Shown here: positions 51,074 to 59,770 of the stretch, in pieces
How positions within the stretch are numbered: the stretch's first letter is position 1
How the letters are laid out: every line of letters begins with the position of its first letter
NCBI GenBank assembly: GCA_947629985.1
Contig: CANRFV010000007.1
Location: 16,289-80,288 of the forward strand
DNA length: 64,000 nt
From: an uncultured Clostridia bacterium
Lineage (GTDB): Bacteria > Bacillota > Clostridia > Christensenellales > CAG-314
Direction: 5' to 3'
Program-made: the position numbers and the translations under genes
Notes under the pieces: generated by a model
What the model was told of the DNA's origin: nothing
The model's input: the letters and a program-made list of their open reading frames with translations, nothing else
The model's database searches: none

Positions 51074-52894
51074 ATGAAAAAAGCAAGTAGAATACTTACG
51101 CTGCTGCTGGTTGCCGTTATGGTATTGGGAATATTTGCAGGCTGCGATCTGTTTGGCAAGGATATTGCCAAATATCGCGCGGCAACGGTATTTACGGTAG
51201 GCGATCAAAACGTAACCGTAGCCAAATTGCTGGATACGTTCAATTCGTATTACAACAGTTACTATTACTATATCAGCGCCGGCTATCTTACTGCGGATCA
51301 ATTGTTCGAAATGGTATTTTCTTCGTTGTATCGGCAGTATGCGCAAGTGGACGATTATGTAAAAAATCACGAGGCGATCAACCACGACTTGTCCGATTTC
51401 TGCGTAAATGCGCAATATCTTACCCAAGCGGAAGTAGAGTATTGCATAAGTTATGTAAAATATCTTACATTCCAAACTTTTGACGAAGATCTCGAAACCA
51501 AACTTTCCGCCAAGTACGAACTTAAAGACGCCGAAGCCGCAGATACGTCGAGAGACTTTGCCGAAACGGACGATTTGACGGGTTACGACACCTATTCGGA
51601 TTTCCAACTGCACGAAAACTTTTCCAATAAGGACGCCGACGAATATTTTACAAAATATTATCCCGGCGTAAACTTCGGAACGGACAGCGCCATCGACGGT
51701 TATATTTATTCCGACGAAGCCGCCGCCAAGGTAAAGTTGGACGAATTCAACAAGAGAATCGACGGCGATGAACAAATTACGTTTGAAGAATTGCGTCGCG
51801 AACAGGAAAACATCGTCAAACAATACACCGATTCCATCAAGACCGCTTACAAAATTACAATGGACGACTTTGTAGTATATCAAACTGCGGACCTTGTTGC
51901 CAACGGAATAGTGGTAAAACGCAATTACGAAATTTACGGCGCTTTGGAACAGGACAACAATCTTACGCAAACGTTGGACAGCCTGAAGAGCAATCTCGAA
52001 GTGCTGCGCAACGCTCAGGAAGCCGAGTTTAACGTAAACGACAACTTCGACGCGTTTATCACTTCGCTTACCGACTCTTCGTTCATATTCGACGTGCCCG
52101 AAGATCTTGCCGACAAGTACGTATTTGTAAAGAACATTCTTATCCCGTTCAGCGGGGCGCAAACCAACCTTCTTAACGGACTTGCAAACCGTCTGGGCTC
52201 GCGTACAAGACAGGAATACATCGACGCGCGCAACAAATATGCCGCTCAGATAGTTGCGGACGACTTCAACAGCGAAAAAGACGATGACGGCAATTACCAA
52301 AAAGTGGAAAATCTGTTTGTTTTGAAGGACGGCAACGTCGAAATCAATCCCGAAGGCGCTTTGGGTAAGTTCTTCGGAGCGGAAGGCGTGGTAACTCCCG
52401 CCGAAGGCAAAACGGCAGATCAAACCGTAATCGATTTGATGAAGCAATACAACACCGACGTCGGTCAACATTCTTCGCAATACGATTACGTCGTGCGCAT
52501 TGACGCCCCCGAAGATTACGAACACAATTGGGTGGATGAATTTGTAGCGGGCACTGACGCCGCAGCCGACTTGGGCGTAAAGCATTACGCATTGGCGGTT
52601 TCCGATTACGGCGTACACATCATTTACGTTGTGGATTATGTAAAACCGCAAAACTTCTACTTTGCTGCGGACAACTATCTCAGCGATACGTCGTCCCCGT
52701 CGTACAGACTGTTTACAACCTATTTTTCGTCTCAGTCGTCGCTTATGTTGGAAGAAGACCTTGACGAACTCAGCAAGGCGTATACCGACCGCGTTGTTAT
52801 CAGCAGAGAATTCGGTAAATTCCTTAAAGAAAACGGCTTTACTTTCGACGCGGAACAATATCTCAAAGATATTGCCGAAGGCGAAGAAGAGTAA
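51074..52894 (+). CDS. PrsA/SurA-like lipoprotein (putative foldase)
   Basis: 606 residues; AGGAG ribosome site. Signal peptide with lipobox FAGC at about residue 24. After it comes a helical SurA_N-type region (ATVFTVGDQNVTVAKLLDTF, then Tyr-rich YYNSYYYY), long helical arms, and near the C-terminus a short segment ending YGVHIIYVVDYV that recalls the last strand of a parvulin domain (GyHIIkv), but I cannot see a full PPIase domain. PrsA-like genes commonly follow mfd in Firmicutes, which supports the call. Expected to assist folding of exported proteins outside the membrane. Confidence 0.7.
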   Translation: MKKASRILTLLLVAVMVLGIFAGCDLFGKDIAKYRAATVFTVGDQNVTVAKLLDTFNSYYNSYYYYISAGYLTADQLFEMVFSSLYRQYAQVDDYVKNHEAINHDLSDFCVNAQYLTQAEVEYCISYVKYLTFQTFDEDLETKLSAKYELKDAEAADTSRDFAETDDLTGYDTYSDFQLHENFSNKDADEYFTKYYPGVNFGTDSAIDGYIYSDEAAAKVKLDEFNKRIDGDEQITFEELRREQENIVKQYTDSIKTAYKITMDDFVVYQTADLVANGIVVKRNYEIYGALEQDNNLTQTLDSLKSNLEVLRNAQEAEFNVNDNFDAFITSLTDSSFIFDVPEDLADKYVFVKNILIPFSGAQTNLLNGLANRLGSRTRQEYIDARNKYAAQIVADDFNSEKDDDGNYQKVENLFVLKDGNVEINPEGALGKFFGAEGVVTPAEGKTADQTVIDLMKQYNTDVGQHSSQYDYVVRIDAPEDYEHNWVDEFVAGTDAAADLGVKHYALAVSDYGVHIIYVVDYVKPQNFYFAADNYLSDTSSPSYRLFTTYFSSQSSLMLEEDLDELSKAYTDRVVISREFGKFLKENGFTFDAEQYLKDIAEGEEE

Positions 52895-52911
52895 CAATAT
52901 CGTATATCACA

Positions 52912-52947
52912 GCCGAGTTGCGATTTGTCGCAACTCGGCATTTTTTT
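52912..52947 (+). terminator. Terminator of PrsA-like gene
   Basis: Perfect 12-bp stem GCCGAGTTGCGA/TCGCAACTCGGC, loop TTTG, followed by A and seven T. Confidence 0.92.
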
Positions 52948-52983
52948 ACCGTACAAACCGTTCAATAAACAATGTTGCGTTAT

Positions 52984-53048
52984 TTGCGCTTGTTGCCGAT
53001 TATTTTGCAATAAACACGTTTGCTCAGTGCCGGTACAAGGTTGTACTT
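52984..53048 (+). repeat. Single dispersed copy of the 39003-39560 repeat unit (partial)
   Basis: TTGTTGCCGATTATTTTGCA ... GCTCAGTGCCGGTACAAGG aligns with the first 65 bases of the tandem unit (TCGTTGCAGATTATTTTGCA ... GCTCGGCGGGTTACAAGG). It shows that the sequence is a dispersed family in this genome. Confidence 0.6.
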
Positions 53049-53103
53049 TTGTTGCAATTGCAGCCGTGGGCAGTGTGCTATCCCCCCAATTTGCCAATAT
53101 CGG

Positions 53104-53132
53104 TTGATATTTCCGACATTATGTAGTATTAT
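53104..53132 (+). promoter_or_regulatory. Promoter of the DedA-PlsC fusion gene
   Basis: TTGATA (53104-53109), 17-base spacer, TATTAT (53127-53132), with an overlapping TATAAT at 53130-53135. Confidence 0.65.
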
Positions 53133-53158
53133 AATATATATTACTATGGAGTTGTTCC

Positions 53159-55096
53159 GTGAAGCACAAAGGAGTTAAATCGAAAATAATTTTGGCAGTG
53201 GTCCTGGTTGCGCTGTTTGCCGGATTGCTGTGTCTGTTATTTTCGGGAGACAACAAGCAAGTAATAGAAGACGTTTTCGGCGGCGCGCCGCTAAATCAGA
53301 TCTTGCAGGACGTTCAACAATTGGGTTGGCGCGGCATGGTCGTTTTCGGCGTGCTGTCTATGTTGCAGGTGGTGCTTACCTTTTTGCCTGCGGAGCCCGT
53401 GCAGGTAATTGCGGGCATTTCGTACGGCTTGTGGATAGGTGCGGCTATATGCGTTGCGGGCATAGTAATTGGCAACACGGTAATTTACTTGTTGTACAGG
53501 GTGTACGGCAACAAACTCAGCGAATATTTCAAAAGCAAATTAGAAGTGGACTTCGACGTACTGCGCTCGTCCAAACGCGTTTCGTTGGTAATTTTCATTT
53601 TGTATCTGTTACCGGCAATACCCTACGGGCTTATTTGTTTTTTCACGGCGTCGCTCAAAACAAAATACCCCAAGTATATCATTTTAACCACGTTGGGCTC
53701 CATACCGTCGGTGCTTATCGGCGTCGCGTTGGGGCACTTGGCAACAGACGTAAGTTGGGTATTGTCCCTTGTTATATTGGCGGTTCTCATTGCGGTAATT
53801 GTGATATTGTACTTCAACCGCACAAAAGTATTTGAAAAAATAAACAAATTTGCCAAAAAACAGTTTAATTACACTTCGCGCACCAAGGTGCGTACTCCCG
53901 GCAAGGCGTTCAGCGCGGTAATTTTCGGCGGAATGAAAATATGGCTTAACCGCCGCGTAAAATGCAAAGTAGACCGCGCCGTGCAACAGTTGCAGCGTCC
54001 CGCCATAGTGTTGTGCAACCACGGCGCGTTTATCGACTTTTTGTATATGGCAATGCTTTTGCACAAGGACAAGCCGCACATCGTGTCCAACCGACAATAT
54101 TTTTACGAAAAGCGTCTCGGCAACTTGCTCAAACGTTTGGGTTGTATACCAAAGAGTATGTTTGCCACCGATTTCGAAAATGTGCGCAACTGTTTGCAGG
54201 TAGTAAAGGACAACGGCGTATTGGTAATTTGTCCGGAAGCGCGTTTGTCTACGGCGGGGCAGTTCGAGGACATACAGCCCGGCACATTGGGCTTTGTGCG
54301 CAAGGCGGGCGCCGACGCCGCTATATACATAATAAAGTTCGGCGGCGATTATCTTGCAATGCCCAAGTGGGCGCGCACTCCGAAAAAACGCCTTATTCGC
54401 AAAAAATCCGTAGTGGAAGCCAAGTTGTATATGCTGTACGACAAGGGACAAAGTATGTCCGTTTCGTTGGACGAATTTACCGAAACCGTAACGAGAGAAT
54501 TGGACTACAACGATTTCGATTGGCTGCAAGCGCACCCCGATATGCATTATCCGCAAGGCAACCTTGCCGTGGGCATAGACAACATTTTGTACCGCTGTCC
54601 CAAGTGCGGCAGCGAGTTTACGCTTACGGGTAGCGGCAATACCGTCAAATGCGGCTGTTGCAATTACAGCGCCACAATGGACGACAGGTATCGTTTTACC
54701 GACGCGGACGCGGTATTCGACAATCATCAGCAATGGTACAATTGGCAAGCGGACGTTATGCGCAAGCAGATAGCGGAAGATACGGCGTTTGAATTGCGCG
54801 ACAGGGTGCAGTTGTATCACTCGTCGATAGGCGGCGCCAAGCAACTGCGGCTTGCGGGCAACGGAACGTGCGTATTAAACCGCGACGGTCTTACCTACAC
54901 GGGCGACGACAGCGGCGAGCAAATAACGAAATTTTTTCCCATTACGTCAATATACAGGCTGCTGTTCGGCGCGGGCGAGGACTTTGAAATTTACGAAGGT
55001 GAAGAAATATGGTATTTCGTCCCCGACGACAAACGCACCTGCGTAAAATGGTATATGGCAAGCATTTTGTTGAAAGAGGCAACAGATGAAAAATAA
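53159..55096 (+). CDS. DedA/VTT membrane domain fused to PlsC-type acyltransferase and zinc ribbon
   Basis: 645 residues from a GTG at 53159 (TGGAG about 8 bases upstream). Residues 10-30 are a membrane segment; 55-220 form a VTT (DedA/SNARE-associated) domain with VVLTFLPAEPVQVIAGISYG and YLLPAIPYGLI. Then a PlsC acyltransferase: catalytic H288-x4-D293 (CNHGAFID) and CPEARLST at about 359, the EGxRS counterpart. A zinc ribbon follows (C480, C483, C498, C501), then about 135 residues with WYNWQ, LNRDGLTYTG and WYFVPDD shared with the protein at 56753-57988. Probable function: acyl transfer to a lysophospholipid or other glycerolipid, with the DedA part translocating lipid (inference). The next gene overlaps by 11 bases. 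Confidence 0.85.
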   Translation: MKHKGVKSKIILAVVLVALFAGLLCLLFSGDNKQVIEDVFGGAPLNQILQDVQQLGWRGMVVFGVLSMLQVVLTFLPAEPVQVIAGISYGLWIGAAICVAGIVIGNTVIYLLYRVYGNKLSEYFKSKLEVDFDVLRSSKRVSLVIFILYLLPAIPYGLICFFTASLKTKYPKYIILTTLGSIPSVLIGVALGHLATDVSWVLSLVILAVLIAVIVILYFNRTKVFEKINKFAKKQFNYTSRTKVRTPGKAFSAVIFGGMKIWLNRRVKCKVDRAVQQLQRPAIVLCNHGAFIDFLYMAMLLHKDKPHIVSNRQYFYEKRLGNLLKRLGCIPKSMFATDFENVRNCLQVVKDNGVLVICPEARLSTAGQFEDIQPGTLGFVRKAGADAAIYIIKFGGDYLAMPKWARTPKKRLIRKKSVVEAKLYMLYDKGQSMSVSLDEFTETVTRELDYNDFDWLQAHPDMHYPQGNLAVGIDNILYRCPKCGSEFTLTGSGNTVKCGCCNYSATMDDRYRFTDADAVFDNHQQWYNWQADVMRKQIAEDTAFELRDRVQLYHSSIGGAKQLRLAGNGTCVLNRDGLTYTGDDSGEQITKFFPITSIYRLLFGAGEDFEIYEGEEIWYFVPDDKRTCVKWYMASILLKEATDEK

Positions 55097-56609
55097 AAAC
55101 AGATCCGACAAGCGCGGCGGCAATTCCGCCAATGTGCAAAACGGTGTTTTGCCGTTGGGCAACAGCGAATGCGCAACAGGCGCTGCAAAAGAAAAATCCT
55201 TTTCGTCGATAAACATCAAATCGTTTGTAACGGTGGTAATATTGTTGGCGGTGCTTATGGCGCTTAGCGGCATAATTACCAACTTTATTCCGCAGGGGCA
55301 TTTCCAACTAGACGAAGAAACAAACGAAATTATTCCCGATTCCTACACTCAGGGCGAAGTTAAAGGTATACCCTTTTGGAAAGTAATAACCGCACCCATT
55401 ATGGTATTTGCGTCGGACGACGGCATTACCATAATAATGATAAGCGTATTTTTGCTTGTTATGAGCGGCGTATTCAACATTATGGAAAAGAGCGGCGGCG
55501 TATCGGCGTTTATCGGCAAAGCAGTAAACAAATGCGGCAAGCGCAAAAATCTGGTAATTGCCGTTGCCGTGTTGATATTTATGGCGTTCGGCAGTTTGTT
55601 CGGCATGTTCGAAGAACTTGTAACGCTATTGCCGCTGATGGTGGTATTTATGCTGTCGCTGGGGCTGGACACGATGGTGGGCTTGGGCGTATGCATGATG
55701 GCGGCGTGTTTCGGCTTTTCCGCGGCAATAACCAACCCGTTTTCGGTGGGGTTGGCGGCGCAATTTACTAATGTAAGCGTATCCGAAGGGATTTGGCTAC
55801 GCATTGTGTTCTTTGTGTGCGTTTATGCCATTGTTGTGGGCTTTATACTGCTGTACGCGCGCCGAATTACCAAGGAACCGTCGCGTTCGCTTACCTTTGA
55901 CGTCGATCGCGACAAGTTGGCTAATCTCGATTTGTCTGTAAAAAACGAAACTGCAAGCGACTCTCGCCTGTTCAAAATTTACGCCATATTTTTCGGCGTA
56001 CAGGCGGTAATACTTGTGGTAATTGCCGCGGTTAGGGCTATCAGCGGTTATGCCATACCCATACTTGCCGTCAGTTTTTTGGCGGGCGGCATTATTGCGG
56101 GGTGCCTTACCGCACCCGCCAAGAAAGTTTTTACTTGGCTGGGCAATGGCGTGTTGGCAATGTCGCCTGCGGTTTTGCTTATTGCAATGGCAAGTTCCAT
56201 CAAACTTATTTTGTCGGAAAGCGGCATTGTAGACACGATAATGAACTTTGCAATTACGTTTTTGCAGGACATAGAAAGCGAATTTGTGGTTATTTTGCTG
56301 CTGTACCTGCTTATATTGGTGTTGCAAGTATTTATAGGGTCGGCTTCCGCCAAAATATTTCTCATTATGCCGTTGGCGTGGCCCGTTGCGCAAGCATTGA
56401 ATATTTCTCCCGCAATGCTTATACTTACTTATTGCATTGCGGACGGTTTTACCGATATGATTTTGCCCACTAATCCCGTGCTGTTGATAGGTTTGTCTAT
56501 GGCAAACGTGTCGTACGGCAAATGGGTAAAGTGGACGTGGTGGCTGCAACTGCTTATGCTGTTGTTTACGGTGCTACTGTTGTTTATTGCCTGTCAAATA
56601 GGCTACTGA
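55086..56609 (+). CDS. YfcC/DcuC-family carrier
   Basis: 507 residues. A Asn/Lys/Gly-rich cytoplasmic N-terminus (about 40 residues) precedes some 12 membrane segments. Motifs such as GSLFGMFEELVTLLPLM, FSAAITNPFSVGLAAQF and the C-terminal ADGFTDMILPTNPVLLIGLS match the YfcC group of the DcuC superfamily, which includes carriers for carboxylates and amino acids. The substrate cannot be told. Start overlaps the upstream acyltransferase gene, so the two are co-translated; AAAGAGG serves as ribosome site. Confidence 0.85.
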   Translation: MKNKNRSDKRGGNSANVQNGVLPLGNSECATGAAKEKSFSSINIKSFVTVVILLAVLMALSGIITNFIPQGHFQLDEETNEIIPDSYTQGEVKGIPFWKVITAPIMVFASDDGITIIMISVFLLVMSGVFNIMEKSGGVSAFIGKAVNKCGKRKNLVIAVAVLIFMAFGSLFGMFEELVTLLPLMVVFMLSLGLDTMVGLGVCMMAACFGFSAAITNPFSVGLAAQFTNVSVSEGIWLRIVFFVCVYAIVVGFILLYARRITKEPSRSLTFDVDRDKLANLDLSVKNETASDSRLFKIYAIFFGVQAVILVVIAAVRAISGYAIPILAVSFLAGGIIAGCLTAPAKKVFTWLGNGVLAMSPAVLLIAMASSIKLILSESGIVDTIMNFAITFLQDIESEFVVILLLYLLILVLQVFIGSASAKIFLIMPLAWPVAQALNISPAMLILTYCIADGFTDMILPTNPVLLIGLSMANVSYGKWVKWTWWLQLLMLLFTVLLLFIACQIGY

Positions 56610-56752
56610 CGCAGCATCACCGTTATACCGTTGGCTACAACGCAAATTACGCCTGCGGTATCAATTAAAAAAGGTAGGGGATACATATCAAATCAACAAC
56701 GCAATTAGTAAGAGAATGTAAAATAACCAAGCCCAACGCGGCGGTAAACGCC

Positions 56753-57988
56753 GTGCTTAGTCAGGTGGCTCGATTGGTATACTACGGTCCGTGCAAGGTG
56801 GAACTTGTTCGCAACGTCGATCTTAAAAAGTATACCGACAAACCCGTAATAGTGGTGGCAAATCATGCGTCGCGGTTCGACTACGCGTTAGTCAATTTCG
56901 TAATGAAACGCCGTCGCATCAACTTTGTCGCGGCGGAAAACGAATTTCACCGCGCCAAATTCAAGACGATATTCAAAATCGGCAAAGTAATACCCAAGCG
57001 CAATTTCGTGCCCGACATAAAGACGATTCAGGGCATTTCGCGGATCATTCGCCACGAAAAGAACGGTTGCGTGGCAATTTTCCCGTGCGGAATGAGTACG
57101 GCAAGCGGCGCACAACAACCTTGTATGACGGGCACGGGCAAAATGCTCAAACATTTCGGCGTGCATGTGCTGGCTGTTCGCATTTACGGCGGCTACCTTG
57201 TGTGCCCCAAGTACGACGTAAAGGAGCGTTTCGGCAAGGTGGAAGTGCATCTTGACGAACTGTTTACGCCCGAACAGTTGAGCGAATTGTCCGCAGACGA
57301 AATAGAACAGCGCGTAAACAAGGCCATTTACACCGACGATTACGCCTGGAACGCCACCCGTCAAAATTCATACCGGTGCAAAAAGCGCAACTATGCCCAA
57401 AATATGGAGCAAATTTTGTACAAGTGTCCGCGTTGCGGCGCCGAATTGCAGATGGAAGGCGTCAAAAACGTCATTTCTTGCAAAAATTGCGGCAACAGCG
57501 CCCAATTGGACGACAAATACAACCTTACTCCGATTGGCGGCAGCATTGTGCCTGTAAACCCGCGCGAGTGGTACGATTGGCAGCGCCGCGAAATGCGCCG
57601 CAAAGTAAGCGATCCCGATTTTGTTATGGAAGAACACGTGCAACTCGGTTTGATGCCGAAATACGGCTATCTCAAACACAACAAGGTGGCCTTGCCCGCG
57701 GGCGAAGGAATGTTGCGGCTGGATCGCACGGGGCTGACGTTTACGGGTATTCGCGAAGAATTTCCGTGGGAAGTGTTTATTCCGAGCGAGCAGTTGAACA
57801 CGGTATGCATGCCAGTTGACGGCAGTTACTTTTACACCTACGCAAGCGGCGAATTTTTGCAGTTTGTGCCCGACGCGATCAGCAGTATGCGCTGGTCGCT
57901 GGCTGTGGAGGAAGTTCATCGCGTAAACGGCGGCAAGTGGCAAAACTTCCCTTGGTTCGATTACGACGCTCCGCTCAAATTGCAGTAA
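56753..57988 (+). CDS. PlsC-type acyltransferase with zinc ribbon
   Basis: 411 residues from a GTG at 56753. Catalytic H38-x4-D43 (ANHASRFDY), FPCGMSTASG as the EGxRS counterpart, a zinc ribbon (CPRCG, CKNCG at about 226-247) and a C-terminal domain with WYDWQ, LDRTGLTFTG and LQFVPD, all paralogous to the DedA fusion at 53159 but without its membrane domain. The frame stays open upstream to 56678, and a better ribosome site (AGGGG, 56676-56680) precedes only ATA and ATC codons, so the true start may be a non-standard codon near 56687 giving 22 more residues. Likely a cytosolic face lipid acyltransferase. Ends at a strong hairpin. Confidence 0.82.
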   Translation: MLSQVARLVYYGPCKVELVRNVDLKKYTDKPVIVVANHASRFDYALVNFVMKRRRINFVAAENEFHRAKFKTIFKIGKVIPKRNFVPDIKTIQGISRIIRHEKNGCVAIFPCGMSTASGAQQPCMTGTGKMLKHFGVHVLAVRIYGGYLVCPKYDVKERFGKVEVHLDELFTPEQLSELSADEIEQRVNKAIYTDDYAWNATRQNSYRCKKRNYAQNMEQILYKCPRCGAELQMEGVKNVISCKNCGNSAQLDDKYNLTPIGGSIVPVNPREWYDWQRREMRRKVSDPDFVMEEHVQLGLMPKYGYLKHNKVALPAGEGMLRLDRTGLTFTGIREEFPWEVFIPSEQLNTVCMPVDGSYFYTYASGEFLQFVPDAISSMRWSLAVEEVHRVNGGKWQNFPWFDYDAPLKLQ

Positions 57989-58096
57989 AACACGTTGTTT
58001 GCGCGTAGGCTCGCCGTTGCCGAGCAGGGTTGAAATTGCGGCAATCTCGTCGATTTTTTACCCCCATATGTGTAAAATTACATAACTATTTGCTTT

Positions 58097-58134
58097 GCAA
58101 AGCGGCATTTCGCACGGCGAAATGCCGCTTTTGC
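58097..58134 (+). terminator. Hairpin after second acyltransferase gene
   Basis: AGCGGCATTTCGC (58101-58113) pairs perfectly with GCGAAATGCCGCT (58117-58129), loop ACG, with flanking A- and T-rich ends. Confidence 0.8.
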
Positions 58135-58200
58135 GTAGCAGACGGCGCGCGGAGTTGCGGTATAGATATTTTTAGGTGTCTTTTCACATAATATATACGT

Positions 58201-59751
58201 ATGAAAAGGCAAGGTGAAAGTTTTATTTCGGGAGCGTTGATCCTGAGTCTCGGCGGACTGTTTGCCAAAATTTTGGGCGCGTTGTACCGCATACCGCTTA
58301 CAAACATAATAGGCAGTTACGGTATGGGGCTGTATCAATTGGTGTTTCCGCCCTATATTTTGTTTTTGACGGTGGCGCAGGCGGGTATTCCCGTGGCGCT
58401 GTCCAAACTGATCGCGGAAAACAATCAACTCGGCAATATTCAACAGTCGCGCGAAATATTCAAGAGCGCGTTTGTGTTTTTGGCGGTTTTGGGTGCGGTT
58501 TGCGCAGTTGTAATGGCAAGTTTGTCGCGGGTGATCGCGGCGTCGCAGGGCAATGCGGAGACGGCAAACGCATTTTTGATAGTTGCGCCCGCGTTGCTGT
58601 TTGTGCCCGTTACCAACGCGCTCAAAGCGTATTTTCAGGGCAATCTCAACATGGTGCCTTCGGGCGTAACTACGGTTATCGAACAAATAGTCAAGTTGAC
58701 GGTGGGGCTTGTTTGCGCGCTTAAATTTATGCCCGACGTTCATCGTGCGGTAATGGGCGCGGTATTTGCAATAACCGTAAGCGAATTCGGCTCGTTGGTA
58801 ATAATGTCCGTCGTTTATTTGGCGTACTCTCGCAAAAACAAACTCGGACATATACGCGTGCGCTTGGCGGAAGCCAGATCCATTGCGCCCAACGTATTTG
58901 CGCTGGCAGTGCCCGTCGCCTTGGGCGGATTTGCCATGCAGATGTCGCAGGTGATCGACTCGGTAATGGTGGTAAATTTGCTAACTGTGCCCGACGCCAC
59001 TCAAATGTACGGGTTGTGGACGGGCCCCGTCAATTCTATGCTGGGTTTGCCCATTGCGCTGTCGAGCGGCGTGGCAGTATCAGCATTGCCCGGCATTACA
59101 AAAACATACTACGCCAACGACGGCGACAAACTGCACGCGGCGTTCAATTCGGCAATAAAACTTACGTTGGTAATCGCGTTACCCTGCGCCTGCGGCATGA
59201 TAGCGCTGTCTCAGCCCATAATACGTTTGCTGTACGGCAGTCTTCCGCAAAGCGAAATTTACATTTCCGCGGTATTGTTGTCGCTTTCGGGTATGTCGAT
59301 CGTGTTTTTGGCGGTAATGCAAACGTGCGTATCCGTGTGTCAGGCGGTGGGCAAACCGTACGCTACGGTGGTAATAATATCTTTGGCGATAGTGGTCAAA
59401 GCGGCGGTAAATTTGTTTTTACTGCCCAACAAAAGCGTAAATATTTACGGCGCGGCAATTTCCGAAACATTGTGCTATCTTTTTGCGGCAACTTGTGTTA
59501 TAATCTATCTGCGAACAAAGGTAGGATTGAAAGTAGACGCCAATGCGTGTCTTGTCAAACCGCTTGCTTCGGCAATGCTAATGACGTTGTTTTTGACGTT
59601 GGTAATTGCCTTTGCAGGGGATTGGTTCAACTCGTCTTGGGCGACGTTGCTTATAATAGCCGCGGCAGGCGCAATTTACTTTACGTCGCTGTACGCGCTT
59701 AAAGTTTTCAGCAAAGCCGAACTCAATTTTTTACCCGCAAAGCAAAAATAA
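58201..59751 (+). CDS. MOP-superfamily polysaccharide/lipid flippase, SpoVB/YabM type
   Basis: 516 residues, about 14 membrane segments. N-terminal GALILSLGGLFAKILGALYR and LTNIIGSYGMGLYQLVFP are typical of the SpoVB/YabM (MurJ-like) group, which flips lipid-linked sugars across the membrane. The gene next to it encodes a YabN homologue, as in Bacillus, supporting the YabM-type assignment. Start: first ATG, without an evident Shine-Dalgarno sequence; a leaderless or weakly initiated message is possible. Confidence 0.9.
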   Translation: MKRQGESFISGALILSLGGLFAKILGALYRIPLTNIIGSYGMGLYQLVFPPYILFLTVAQAGIPVALSKLIAENNQLGNIQQSREIFKSAFVFLAVLGAVCAVVMASLSRVIAASQGNAETANAFLIVAPALLFVPVTNALKAYFQGNLNMVPSGVTTVIEQIVKLTVGLVCALKFMPDVHRAVMGAVFAITVSEFGSLVIMSVVYLAYSRKNKLGHIRVRLAEARSIAPNVFALAVPVALGGFAMQMSQVIDSVMVVNLLTVPDATQMYGLWTGPVNSMLGLPIALSSGVAVSALPGITKTYYANDGDKLHAAFNSAIKLTLVIALPCACGMIALSQPIIRLLYGSLPQSEIYISAVLLSLSGMSIVFLAVMQTCVSVCQAVGKPYATVVIISLAIVVKAAVNLFLLPNKSVNIYGAAISETLCYLFAATCVIIYLRTKVGLKVDANACLVKPLASAMLMTLFLTLVIAFAGDWFNSSWATLLIIAAAGAIYFTSLYALKVFSKAELNFLPAKQK

Positions 59752-59770
59752 CATTCGGAGATACAAGCCA

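Noticed and set aside
50294..52897. 867-codon antisense frame opposite the PrsA-like gene and the end of mfd, and similar ones at 1977-4208, 5716-7218, 18622-19869 and 48581-49612
   Set aside because: Same codon-composition effect; no ribosome sites, signal peptides or family motifs, and the sense strands are clearly coding.
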